A stretch of DNA of 64,000 bases from JAHRVQ01 sp051278195 (GCA_051278195.1 JBNMQM010000022.1:1-64000), one strand, 5' to 3'; shown: positions 51,570 through 60,820, counted from the stretch's first letter. The notes: generated from the letters alone by a model not told the origin. Made by a program: numbers and translations.

Positions 51570-54266
51570 TCAGGCCTTTGATCGGCCACGCAACTCTCGC
51601 AATCGCCAGTGCACAAGCGGAAGCATTTTGATTACAACAGCCGGGATAAAATAGACTATCGCATCCTGTGCCGCGGTAAAGGAAATACTTTTCGGCTCGG
51701 GGCTGGTTAGATTCTCTTCACCGAAATGGTCTCCAGCGGAAAATAGCGATGCCGGCGAGCCATCATTATGCGCGATACTAAGCTCCCCGTGATCTACGAG
51801 ATAGAGTCCAGACTCGGCTCTCGGCGTCACCGTATCGCCTTTGGCTACAACAATTTCAATCATTCCACGGGCAATACGGTTCTTGATCAAAGTGCTAATG
51901 CCGTCATCAAACAGCCAACTTTGTTTCAACGCGGATATCGGTTTTTGTAATGCTGTAATCAATGCACCTATGCCACTATTCTCCAAAAATATGCGGCAGA
52001 TTTCATGCGAGAATTGAAACAACACCACATGTGAAATGCAGCGAAAGGTAGCCGAAGACGCTTCACCGGTAAACAAACTTTCCTCGCCTACAAATGACCC
52101 ACTCGATATGTGGGAGGTTTTGCCTTTCTCAATTTTCTCCACACTACCGGTGACCAGCAAAAATAGTATCGAAGTGCTTTCTCCTGTTGCCAAGATAGTT
52201 TCTCCCGGATTGCAGGCCTGCATTTCGCTATTTAAGAAAGCCCTCAGATGGGCAGGTGTTACTTCAGGAAAATATCCGATAAGACTTTGCATAGCCTTGT
52301 CACGAAAATAATTTTCTTGGCTTTCTATGAGCACATCAACCGCGGCAAAGGCGGCAGTGTCACCGATTTCTTTCTCGCTAACCGTTAAGGTTCGAGCAGT
52401 ATGAGCCAGCACAATCTCGTTTGATGGATCTTCCTTAAAGTCTTCTGCGGCGCCATGGATAAGCCCTCCACCTATGTCTATTTTCTTCAAATCTAATTTG
52501 GTCAAGTATGTCTCCTGAATCTGACGGTTCCACTCAGCAGATATGCCTGGTGCAAGGCTATCCTCAGTGACCATCGAATCAAGAACTTTGCGGGAGCTTA
52601 AGTCAGCCCAATGCCCATAAGTTTTGTAGCCTTTACCGCCAACCGCCCTGAAAACAAAGAGACTGTTTTCAACTGGGTGGGGTGAAAATATGGGTTTCAC
52701 TTCCAGACCATCAATATCGTTCCACTCATCGAACTTGAGATCATGTTCCTCGAAATAATCTGAGAAACATGACTCTGGCATAGACATCAGCGCAGAGAGT
52801 TTTTTACGAATGGAAGCACGTACCAAAGGCGTCGCATAGTGCCGAATTCGATGGTCCGCTTGCATCAGTGCCGGTAGCCCCGCAAAATGATCGTCGTGAC
52901 AATGGGTATGAAAGATGCCTTTAATTTCGCTGATATCAATACCTACTGATAATAGAATATTGAATATATTTGGCCCGGCATCGATGAGAAACACATCGCC
53001 CTGGTGCAGCACAATACTGGACATAGCAGGTCGTTTAGTGTCCCAACCATCGCCTTCACCGACATGCAATATGGCAAAATACTCACGGGCAATCGGATGA
53101 AAGCCTAGTTGGTACGGAGACTCATATAGCTCATCTTTAGCCAGATTCAGATTAACTTCAATGCAACGGTCGTTGTATTTGAATTCATATCGATTAAAGC
53201 CTTTGCGCCGAATTTTGACGCCGTTTCGGATTGACGTCCATGAGTCTCCATTAGCAACAGGGCAAGTATCCAACAAGGTATCTGATGTCTTGATTTCGCC
53301 AAATGCGAAGGCCAACTTGAGCCGCATTAAACGTGACGCTTCTTCTTCGGTAAGACCTGTCTGCATAATTTCTTCGACGCTAGTCAAGCCGTAATTACCA
53401 CGATAAATGTATTCCAGCTGAGCGTTGACCTGATCTTCGCGACCAATTAGAACTGGCTTGATGCCAAGGTTGCCCGGGTGAGCAGGTATTATCATGCCTT
53501 GCAGATAGAGCATTTGCAGAATGGGGAATTCTGCAAGATTCGAAAACTCTCCCTGCTGAATCAGACTATCTGACAAAAGAATCGCATTGGGCCCAGTTTC
53601 ACCTTTATCGGTTTCAGCAATGTATTGCTTCTGTTTTAGATGTTTAACCACATCAGCGGGACAACCACATAAGATGTAAAGATTGGCTTCGGGAATTTGT
53701 AACCAGTAAACACCCGCGCAAACCTTAAATAATTGCAGGTTATTGATAGCCTCACCTAGGATCTGGTTGGTCTTGTATAACTGCTGATTCTTTTGTTCGA
53801 GTGCCTGAATTATGCTGACGCTTTCTTTCTGCTCTTGAAAAAGACCAAATTCGCGGCGTACTCGGTGTTCTATGCCTTCAGCATCCGCTGACTCTATAAA
53901 GTAGGCGTCAATGGAAGACGCTTTGGTCAACGCCCTGAAGGCATCAGCGTCGTTGGATGACGAGATCAACATCCTCATCGCCCCTGGTACAGCAGTCTTT
54001 AGATCATCAAGCAACTGCAAACCCTGACCTGTCCCACCAGACAAGTGAAACTGAGCTAGGATCAGTTGTACATCACCTGGGATCGGCAAGGCACGGACTA
54101 TCGACAGTGCCTCTGTAGTCCCGCTGGCGCTGAGTAATTCGTAATCGCCACCTAGCGCATGTTGGATCAAACTCAATCGCTTGTGATCGTCATCAACCAG
54201 AAGCATGCAAGGCTTCTTAGACAATATTGGCGTTTCGACATCCGAATTTTGATTTTCCAAGGTCAT
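51570..54266 (-). CDS. Pseudo-receiver / MBL-fold / dual cyclic-nucleotide-binding-like protein
   Basis: An 898-residue cytosolic protein in four parts. Residues 18-140 are a receiver fold with acidic residues V-D-D-D (24-27), but the site expected to hold the phospho-accepting Asp reads A-Q (71-72) and the Lys is absent, so it is a degenerate receiver. Residues 150-180 form a helical linker. Residues 370-640 hold a metallo-beta-lactamase fold with H-T-H-C-H-D-D-H (453-460), a further His at 530, Asp 555 and His604. Residues 655-765 and 775-885 are cyclic-nucleotide-binding-like domains; both have F-G/V-G-E elements but Ser or Lys replaces the phosphate-binding Arg. It could hydrolyse a nucleotide or ester under ligand control. 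Direct repeats flank it. Confidence 0.85.
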   Translation of the reverse strand: MTLENQNSDVETPILSKKPCMLLVDDDHKRLSLIQHALGGDYELLSASGTTEALSIVRALPIPGDVQLILAQFHLSGGTGQGLQLLDDLKTAVPGAMRMLISSSNDADAFRALTKASSIDAYFIESADAEGIEHRVRREFGLFQEQKESVSIIQALEQKNQQLYKTNQILGEAINNLQLFKVCAGVYWLQIPEANLYILCGCPADVVKHLKQKQYIAETDKGETGPNAILLSDSLIQQGEFSNLAEFPILQMLYLQGMIIPAHPGNLGIKPVLIGREDQVNAQLEYIYRGNYGLTSVEEIMQTGLTEEEASRLMRLKLAFAFGEIKTSDTLLDTCPVANGDSWTSIRNGVKIRRKGFNRYEFKYNDRCIEVNLNLAKDELYESPYQLGFHPIAREYFAILHVGEGDGWDTKRPAMSSIVLHQGDVFLIDAGPNIFNILLSVGIDISEIKGIFHTHCHDDHFAGLPALMQADHRIRHYATPLVRASIRKKLSALMSMPESCFSDYFEEHDLKFDEWNDIDGLEVKPIFSPHPVENSLFVFRAVGGKGYKTYGHWADLSSRKVLDSMVTEDSLAPGISAEWNRQIQETYLTKLDLKKIDIGGGLIHGAAEDFKEDPSNEIVLAHTARTLTVSEKEIGDTAAFAAVDVLIESQENYFRDKAMQSLIGYFPEVTPAHLRAFLNSEMQACNPGETILATGESTSILFLLVTGSVEKIEKGKTSHISSGSFVGEESLFTGEASSATFRCISHVVLFQFSHEICRIFLENSGIGALITALQKPISALKQSWLFDDGISTLIKNRIARGMIEIVVAKGDTVTPRAESGLYLVDHGELSIAHNDGSPASLFSAGDHFGEENLTSPEPKSISFTAAQDAIVYFIPAVVIKMLPLVHWRLRELRGRSKA

Positions 54267-54510
54267 AAACAGTCCTTTTACCCGATCTTAGGTCTTTTTC
54301 TACAACTTGACATTAATTCAATTTGTAGAAGGTGAAGCGGACCAGAGAAAAAGGAAAATAAACCACATTTTCCGAAGAACGGTCAAATATGGTGATTCTT
54401 GACTTAGTGATTTTGATAGGTTCGCAGTCCTCTAGCCAGAATATATCTACCTTCGGATTGACAAAATTAACCAGAGTAGCCAGTTGGATGTTGCTGTGTA
54501 TACACTCGTC
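54267..54510. other. Promoter region of the 898-residue gene
   Basis: No gene is seen. This stretch lies between its start and the repeat block and must carry its promoter and perhaps part of that of the P450 gene. I see no confident -35 and -10 pair. Confidence 0.4.
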
Positions 54511-54567
54511 TGCACACTCTCATATTCGAGGTGACACTTCCAATATCAGCACTGGGCGCGGTATCAG
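54511..54567. repeat. Direct repeat, right copy
   Basis: See the left copy at 51500-51557. This one lies upstream of the 898-residue gene start and before the CYP153 gene. The same orientation in both places argues for shared control or for duplication rather than a hairpin. Confidence 0.75.
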
Positions 54568-54741
54568 CCGCGCAATAGTAGGAAGGATTACCCCAAATTA
54601 GCTTAGCAGGAATTGCTCATTCAATAAGTCATCAGTGTCTCTCGTGTTCTCGTTGTATCTCCAGGAATATTGGGGATATGATCACTGGGCAAAGACTTGC
54701 GAATAACAACAAGAATGTAAATAGGCGAGAGAGGGGCAACC

Positions 54742-56004
54742 ATGCAGTGGAGTGAAATTGAGCAATTAGACAGTAGGGCCGAGGTTGATCCGTTTGATGT
54801 ACCTCTGGATAAGATTGATATGAGTCGTCCAGAGCTTTATGAATCGAATGTGCATGAAAAATGGTTCGCCAGACTTCGAGTCGAAGATCCCGTCCATTAT
54901 TGCGCCGAGAGTAAAGCTGGTCCGTTTTGGTCGATTACCCGCTTTCAGGACATCAAAACGGTCGATTCGAACCACCAGATTTTTTCTTCCGATAAATCTA
55001 TCGCCATCGGCCCCATTCCTGAGGACTTCAATCCGCCTAATTTCATCGCCATGGACCAGCCCGAGCATGACGTACAAAGAAAAGTCGTGTCGCCGGCTTC
55101 GTCGCCGAAAAACCTGAGTGCACTAGAAAGCGTCATTCGAGATAAGGCATGTCTGATTCTGGATAACCTGCCGGTGGGTGAGACATTTGATTGGGTCGAC
55201 AAGGTGTCGATCGAAATGACCACCTACATGCTCGCCATTTTGTTTGATTTCCCTTTGGAAGACCGGCACAAGTTAACCCATTGGTCTGATGTCACCACCT
55301 CCACTGAGGCTGTTGGTAACTTTTCGATTACGGCGGAGGAACGAGAGCAGGAACTGATGGAGTGTTTGGCCTATTTTCAAAAGCTCTGGCATGAGCGCGA
55401 AGGCAAAAGTGAAGGTTTCGATTTTGTCACGATGCTGTCGAACCACCCGGATACAAAAGACATGATCAATGACCCCATGACATTCCTGGGTAACCTGATG
55501 CTCTTGATCGTGGGGGGTAATGACACGACCAGAAATTCCATGAGCGGTGGCGTGCTCGCGCTAAATGACTTTCCTGAGCAGTATGAGCTGCTGAGAAAAG
55601 ATCCAAGCCTGATACCGAATATGGTCTCAGAAATTATTCGTTGGCAGACGCCACTACCCCACATGAGAAGAACGGCTCTGGAAGACTATGAACTGAACGG
55701 TAAGCTGATCAAAAAAGGTGACCAAGTCATTATGTGGTATGTGTCCGGTAACCGTGATGAGGCCGCGATCGATAAGCCGAATGAATTTATCATCGACAGA
55801 CCGAAAGCGCGACAGCACCTGTCCTTTGGGTTTGGTATTCACCGCTGTATGGGTAACCGTGTTGCAGAGATGCAGCTTCGAATCATGTGGGAAGAGATTG
55901 TTAAGCGCTTCTCAAATGTCGAAGTGGTTGGTGACGTGAAGCGCTTGCCATCGAACTTTGTGCTGGGGATTACGGAGATGCCCGTTAGACTTCATGCTTG
56001 GTAG
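54742..56004 (+). CDS. CYP153-type cytochrome P450 alkane/fatty-acid hydroxylase
   Basis: A 420-residue P450 of the CYP153 family, from the run M-R-R-T-A-L-E-D-Y-E-L, W-Y-V-S-G-N-R-D-E, H-L-S-F-G-F-G-I-H-R-C-M-G-N-R and I-R-W-Q-T-P-L-P-H. G-G-N-D-T-T (258-263) is the I-helix and Cys369 the heme ligand; ExxR is at 297-300. CYP153 enzymes hydroxylate the terminal carbon of medium-chain alkanes and fatty acids. Ferredoxin and ferredoxin reductase, which it needs, are not next to it. GAGAGGGG precedes the ATG. Confidence 0.93.
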   Translation: MQWSEIEQLDSRAEVDPFDVPLDKIDMSRPELYESNVHEKWFARLRVEDPVHYCAESKAGPFWSITRFQDIKTVDSNHQIFSSDKSIAIGPIPEDFNPPNFIAMDQPEHDVQRKVVSPASSPKNLSALESVIRDKACLILDNLPVGETFDWVDKVSIEMTTYMLAILFDFPLEDRHKLTHWSDVTTSTEAVGNFSITAEEREQELMECLAYFQKLWHEREGKSEGFDFVTMLSNHPDTKDMINDPMTFLGNLMLLIVGGNDTTRNSMSGGVLALNDFPEQYELLRKDPSLIPNMVSEIIRWQTPLPHMRRTALEDYELNGKLIKKGDQVIMWYVSGNRDEAAIDKPNEFIIDRPKARQHLSFGFGIHRCMGNRVAEMQLRIMWEEIVKRFSNVEVVGDVKRLPSNFVLGITEMPVRLHAW

Positions 56005-56068
56005 TAAGAACGAGATGTTGAAGTAGCGTGACAGAGTATGAAAGTTTTGGGGTCAGAGAAAAGTTCAA

Positions 56069-56107
56069 GGTCTGAGTAAAAATATCCTTTCTATTTTTAC
56101 TCAGACC
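56069..56107. repeat. Perfect 16-bp inverted repeat after CYP153
   Basis: GGTCTGAGTAAAAATA and TATTTTTACTCAGACC enclose seven bases with no mismatch. It begins 65 bp after the CYP153 stop. It could act as a terminator or a REP-like element; the related word G-A-G-T-A-A-A recurs through the window. Confidence 0.8.
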
Positions 56108-56120
56108 CAGACCTCAGACC

Positions 56121-56150
56121 GCTAAGTCACTATGGGATAAGTGTCTCCTA
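56121..56150. repeat. Dispersed repeat copy B
   Basis: Near-identical to 50520-50550 (differences at two or three bases). It lies after the inverted repeat and before the MddA gene. Confidence 0.7.
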
Positions 56151-56356
56151 ACTGTCTTACAGACCGCCGGAGTAATCACTTAGGAAATTTAAAGGTCGGG
56201 CAGAGATGATACGGCTGTTTATCCAGGTATGACTTTATTCACCCACTAAATCGACCATTATGGATTCTGTAGACAAGCAACAGACCGCGACATGGCAGCC
56301 AAGAATTCAAGCTGTATACGTTGAAAGCTCACCCTTGCAGATGCTTCTCGATCGAC
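56151..56356. other. Intergenic tail of CYP153
   Basis: No gene is recognised. An open frame overlapping the end of the MddA gene on the plus strand looks like chance. Confidence 0.4.
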
Positions 56357-57079
56357 CTAGTAGATTTTGGGAATCACTCGTGATGTTCTTTGTTGGTAGG
56401 CTACGTAATCCTCACCAAGTGTCTCAGCCAGACCTTTCTCCTCAAAGTGGATGCCAAGCAGAGTGTAGGCAGTCATGCCGACAGAGAAAACCAGATGTCC
56501 TGTGCTCATAACGGGGACCGCCCAGAAAGCCATTAGCAACCCAAGCATCATAGGGTGACGAATCCATCGATAGAATAGGCGCTCAGTAAAGCCCACCGAA
56601 CTGTAAGTCTTTCCGATGAAATGCAGCCAGGTGTGGCGTAAGCCAAATAGATCGAAATGGTCTGTGAGGAAGGTTGAAATCAGCACCAGTGTCCAGCCCA
56701 GACCGAACACGAGCCATAGAACATACGTTAGTATAAGGTTGTCCACCTGCCATACGACACCCTCGATTGGCTGCCAGGCGTACATTAAAAAAGCCAGCAC
56801 GACAGACGACGCCAGAACATAGGTGCTGCGTTCGGTATGGTGCGGAATGAGGCTGGCAATCGCCTCTTTAAACCAGCCTCGGGCCATGACCGTGTGTTGA
56901 ACGCCCCAAAGGAGCAGGAGCGCAAGGTTTATAAGCAGTGCTATGGCGACATTTGTGCCGGCTGCAGACGACAGAGTTTTCGGGACTAAAACTTCGGCAT
57001 TAAAAGCAATCAGGTAGAGAAAAACGCCAAAAAAGATAAAATAGCTTGCCGCACCGTACAACATCACGAGTGCTTTCAT
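56357..57079 (-). CDS. mddA: Methanethiol S-methyltransferase (MddA-type)
   Basis: A 240-residue membrane methyltransferase. Y-R-W-I-R-H-P-M-M-L-G (about 160-170), a S-T-G-H-L-V-F motif and the late F-E-E-K-G-L-A-E-T-L-G-E-D-Y-V-A-Y-Q match MddA and the NnrU/ICMT fold. MddA makes dimethyl sulfide from methanethiol and S-adenosylmethionine. Length agrees. I use the ATG with GGAGAA before it at 57079, not the GTG 15 bases earlier. Related proteins with other substrates exist, so this needs an assay. Confidence 0.82.
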   Translation of the reverse strand: MKALVMLYGAASYFIFFGVFLYLIAFNAEVLVPKTLSSAAGTNVAIALLINLALLLLWGVQHTVMARGWFKEAIASLIPHHTERSTYVLASSVVLAFLMYAWQPIEGVVWQVDNLILTYVLWLVFGLGWTLVLISTFLTDHFDLFGLRHTWLHFIGKTYSSVGFTERLFYRWIRHPMMLGLLMAFWAVPVMSTGHLVFSVGMTAYTLLGIHFEEKGLAETLGEDYVAYQQRTSRVIPKIY

Positions 57080-57207
57080 AAAAGAATTCTCCACATTTAT
57101 TTTTATTATTCATGCCTGTTTTAGCATGCGGAATTTCTATGTTATCTAAGGTTATACTCTCAATATCATCGATATAATATGTATTTTTTGCGATATTTAA
57201 GTACCGG

Positions 57208-57657
57208 CAGGTTCAACTACATGTTCAGTTTCGGCAACTTTGGTGCTCCGCAGATGGGGGTAGCACCTTAGCTGTGTTGATTGTATTACTGGTCAACGTG
57301 GGCTTCGCTTTCAAGTTCGCCCTGGTGAATGGTTTTCTGCAAGGACTGCCAGAGACAAAACATATCAGAACCATTCTGAAAGTCGCTTATCCTGAAAGCC
57401 TACGATAACCGCTCTTTTCGGTAGGAATAGTGTTGCTTTATGTGTTGGTGGGTCAAATTGGCACGCAGGAACTTGCAGCGTTTCATGTGGTAGTTAGTAT
57501 TTTTCTGATCGCGTATATTCCACATATCGGCATCGGTGGCGCGGCGACAACACTAGTAGGCGAAGCGTTGGGTAGGAATGACGCTCGAGACGCTAAGGTT
57601 TGGGGATGGCAGGTGTCCAACCATTGCCGCCGGTTGGGCGATCTTTTTGCCGAGTGA
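57208..57657 (+). pseudogene. MATE transporter remnant
   Basis: The plus strand gives N-Y-M-F-S-F-G-N-F-G-A-P-Q-M-G-V-A then, in the next frame, FAFKFALVNGFLQG and, past an in-frame TAA at 57406, VGQIGTQELAAFHVVVS, I-G-I-G-G-A-A-T-T-L-V-G-E-A-L-G-R-N-D. This is the second half of a MATE exporter with a frame change and at least one stop. It is a dead gene, distinct from the intact MATE at 21.0 kb. Confidence 0.75.
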
Positions 57658-57856
57658 GGCCCGTGCGCTGAATTTGGAGCGTTAGATATGGAAGCCATCA
57701 AGAATAAAGCCAGACAAGCAGTGGGGTGTGATGCTCCCTGATGCCGAGAGTCTTCCAGTGGCGCCATACAAATCTGGATTTAATGCAGACCTGGCTGCAT
57801 ATCTGCAATGGAGGGTCTCAACCACAGAACCCTCGTTATTTGCGGCGAAATTGTTA

Positions 57857-58645
57857 CTAACGCCCTGTGAAGTGTGGTTTTCGCTTCTCCACGAACGCTT
57901 GCATACCTTCCTTACCATCCGCAGTTGCCGACGAGTCGGATATTGCCCGTGACTCTAATTCCATCTGCGTTTCAAGACCATTGTCGAACGATTGATTCAG
58001 TAGAGCTTTCACCTTACCAAACGCAAGGGTTGGACCAGCGGCAATCGAGCTTGCCATCTTTGCGACGACCTCATCCAATTCCTCTGTGGCGACTGACTGA
58101 TTAAGAATGCCCCATTCAACCGCTTCTGCTGCAGACAATACTCTATTTGTTAGCATCATCTCACGCGCACGCCTATCACCGATTCTTCTTGGCAGGAAAT
58201 ATGTTGAGCTGCCGTCAGGAGACAAACCCGCATTCGTATAGGCCATAACAAACTTCGCACTATCAACTGATATCGCCAGATCACATGCAGCGACCAGAGA
58301 TAAACCCGCACCTGCTGCAGTACCGTTTACCTTGGCGATAACCGGTGCGTTCATCCGCGTCAGACGTGAAATACCCAAGTGAAGGTCACCTGCCATCTGA
58401 GCAAGCAGATTTGGCGCACGCTCTCCAGCCTTAACAAACTCGCCAAGGTCACCACCCGCAGAAAACATCTTACCGTTCGCTGCAATCACCACCACCCGCA
58501 CAGCCGGGTTTCGATCACATTCAATCGAAACCAAATTCAGCTCCCTTGCCATCGTCGGGTTCATGGCATTTGCCGAGTCCGGTCGATTCAGCGTGATCGT
58601 TGCCACGCCATCATCCAATGTGTATTTGAGCGTTTCGTAATTCAT
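57857..58645 (-). CDS. Enoyl-CoA hydratase/isomerase family protein
   Basis: A 262-residue crotonase-fold protein. The oxyanion pattern is M-F-S-A-G-G-D-L and N-G-T-A-A-G-A-G-L-S-L-V-A-A-C-D-L-A, with an F-V-M-A-Y-T-N-A-G-L-S-P-D-G catalytic loop. Family members hydrate or isomerise enoyl-CoA esters in fatty-acid or aromatic catabolism. It is the first gene of the GC-rich cluster side on the minus strand, 148 bp from the LLM gene. Confidence 0.88.
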   Translation of the reverse strand: MNYETLKYTLDDGVATITLNRPDSANAMNPTMARELNLVSIECDRNPAVRVVVIAANGKMFSAGGDLGEFVKAGERAPNLLAQMAGDLHLGISRLTRMNAPVIAKVNGTAAGAGLSLVAACDLAISVDSAKFVMAYTNAGLSPDGSSTYFLPRRIGDRRAREMMLTNRVLSAAEAVEWGILNQSVATEELDEVVAKMASSIAAGPTLAFGKVKALLNQSFDNGLETQMELESRAISDSSATADGKEGMQAFVEKRKPHFTGR

Positions 58646-58793
58646 CTTTTTCCTTTAGTGGTTTCTAATTCGGTATTTTTTGCAGATATGGTTCCGCTAA
58701 AAAGCGTGAACTCTATGTGAATAACCAACAGTCTTCTTCATCACTAGATTAGAGGCTGCCGATACCATGCCACATAAGCGGTTCGGCACCGCC

Positions 58794-59666
58794 TCAAGCA
58801 TTAAAGCGCTGAGCCAGCTCTGCATATTTCTCGACCAACGGCAGCACAGTCACTGCGTCCTCCGATGGCAAGGCGAAGATCACACGATCAAAGCCAACGT
58901 CTATCAATTGTTCAACAACCTCAGGATCTGGTCCTACGCCAAAAATGCTGAATTGCGGCTGGCCTTCACGGCCAGCCGCAGCCCAGGCCTCTCGAGTCTT
59001 TGCAATGCCATCCGCATAGTTCACCGCACCGCTTGCTTTGGTACGGGCAGGATCTTGATAAATAGGGAACCAACCATCGCAGTATTCAGCGATGCGTTTG
59101 TAAACATACTTGGAAGATGCACCCAGAAGCACCGGCGGGCCGCCCGCTTGCCTGGGTTTTGGGTATGCCCAGAGTTTCTCGAACTCCACAAACTCGCCAT
59201 GAAATTCTGCTTCTTGTTCAGTCCAAATCTGGCGCATCGCTAGAACACGCTCACGTAGTACTTTCCAGCGGTCAGCATAGCGCGTGCCATGATGCTCCAT
59301 TTCCTCGGCATTCCAGCCTGCCCCAACACCCAAAATTAAGCGCCCTCCCGATAAAAAATCCAAACTTGCCGCTTGTTTTGCCATCAATATCGGGTCTCGC
59401 TCGGTCACCAGGGCAATGCCAGTACCTACCTTAATGGTCTTCGTCACGCTCGCCGCCATGGTCAATGCGACAAACGGATCATGCGCGTGCCAATACTGCT
59501 TCGGCAGATCGGCCCCACCCGGCCAGGGCGATTTACGACTCACTGGTATATGTGTGTGTTCCGGAAAAAATAGCGATTCGAAACCGTGTGCTTCCGCCTC
59601 TCGAGCGAGAACATCAGGCCCGAGGGCGTAATCGGTGGCGAAAATGAGAAGTCCAAAATTAGTCAT
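58794..59666 (-). CDS. LLM-class (luciferase-like) flavin oxidoreductase
   Basis: A 290-residue TIM-barrel flavoenzyme. The signature stretch begins FPEHTHIPVSRKSP, the I-L-G-V-G-A-G-W-N pattern is present near 110, and the later G-G-P-P-V-L-L-G-A is usual for F420-dependent and FMN LLM enzymes. The cofactor, FMN or F420, cannot be decided. It may act on an oxygenated intermediate in the same pathway as the flanking genes. Confidence 0.8.
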   Translation of the reverse strand: MTNFGLLIFATDYALGPDVLAREAEAHGFESLFFPEHTHIPVSRKSPWPGGADLPKQYWHAHDPFVALTMAASVTKTIKVGTGIALVTERDPILMAKQAASLDFLSGGRLILGVGAGWNAEEMEHHGTRYADRWKVLRERVLAMRQIWTEQEAEFHGEFVEFEKLWAYPKPRQAGGPPVLLGASSKYVYKRIAEYCDGWFPIYQDPARTKASGAVNYADGIAKTREAWAAAGREGQPQFSIFGVGPDPEVVEQLIDVGFDRVIFALPSEDAVTVLPLVEKYAELAQRFNA

Positions 59667-59895
59667 GAAATTAGCCTCGCAGATTTGATTTGAGTTTTAC
59701 CCGATGGTTTATGTCGCCTGTATCTGCTTTTGGCTCTGCAAACTGGCCATCGTTACTGCCATTCCCAGACACTCGGCCCGCATCGGCCAAATTAATTTGC
59801 TTTGTCCGTTACCCGGAGTGTCTTGCAGCGGGTTCGATAAATAATCAGCGGCAAAAAAGGGATGTTAATTATCCAATACCCACAGAGAGCAGCAT

Positions 59896-60759
59896 TCACG
59901 CTTTGACCACGGGATTTCGTAGCGTCCCGATCTTGTCCGCCGTGAGCTCGACCACATCCCCGTCCTTGAGGAACAGGTTCTGGAAGTGCCCGACGCCGGA
60001 CGGTGAGCCGGTGATGATGACGTCGCCCGGGTCGAGGCGCATGAAGCGTGACACGTAGGCGATGCAACTCGGCAGGGAGTGCACAAACTCCGTTGTCCGG
60101 GCGTCCTGACGGAGCTCGCCATTCACTCGGGTTTCGAGGTGAATGTTCAGCGGTAGCTCAAACTCGTCCGCGGTCACAAGGGCAGGGCCCATGGGTTTAA
60201 AGCTATCCATGCCTTTAGCGTGACTCAGCTCGAACTGCGGACCTGTCATAGCCTGAGACTGGATGTCACGCGCGGAAACGTCGTTCGCCAGCGTATAACC
60301 GGCAACGTGGGAGAGCGCCTCGGCCGCCGTTATAGCTGTGCCACCTTGGCCGATAACGACGGCGAGTTCGATCTCGTAATCGACCCGCTCTGGCGCGATC
60401 TTAGGAAGGACGATCGGGTCCTCCGGGCCAATTACAGCGCTGCCAGGGGCGAGGAAAAAGATGGGGTCCGTGGGCACCTCAATACCCATGCGCGCTAGCG
60501 CCTCCTTGGTTTCCGCCACATGGCTTGTGTAGTTGATGCCGATACCGATTACCTTACCGGGCTTTAAGACAGGCGCGAGGAGCACAATGTCTTCAAGTGT
60601 TGTTCGCCTGAGCACGCTGGCGCTTCGGGCCCGCGTGAGTTGGGGGTCGACAGCGAGCAGCGCACCGAGGTCCTGCTCTGCAAGGTCAAGGATCTCTAAT
60701 GTGCCATCGGCCGCCTCGCGAGCGATGCCCTGATTTGTAGTGAAAAGCTTCATAGTCAT
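59896..60759 (-). CDS. Fumarylacetoacetate hydrolase-family protein
   Basis: A 287-residue FAH-fold enzyme. Its domain is in the C-terminal two-thirds: G-I-G-I-N-Y-T-S-H, then D-Y-E-I-E-L-A-V-V-I-G and N-D-V-S-A-R-D-I-Q, with the metal-binding acidic residues, and G-D-V-I-I-T-G-S-P-S-G-V-G. Members cut C-C bonds in diketo or hydroxymuconic acids, which suits a meta-cleavage route. It follows the FAD hydroxylase by 61 bp on the minus strand and shares its high GC. Confidence 0.88.
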   Translation of the reverse strand: MTMKLFTTNQGIAREAADGTLEILDLAEQDLGALLAVDPQLTRARSASVLRRTTLEDIVLLAPVLKPGKVIGIGINYTSHVAETKEALARMGIEVPTDPIFFLAPGSAVIGPEDPIVLPKIAPERVDYEIELAVVIGQGGTAITAAEALSHVAGYTLANDVSARDIQSQAMTGPQFELSHAKGMDSFKPMGPALVTADEFELPLNIHLETRVNGELRQDARTTEFVHSLPSCIAYVSRFMRLDPGDVIITGSPSGVGHFQNLFLKDGDVVELTADKIGTLRNPVVKA

Positions 60760-60820
60760 GTCCTCTTATTTGTAAAAAATCGGATGTTTGGCTATAGAAT
60801 TAAACGGCCGCCGTCTGGGC

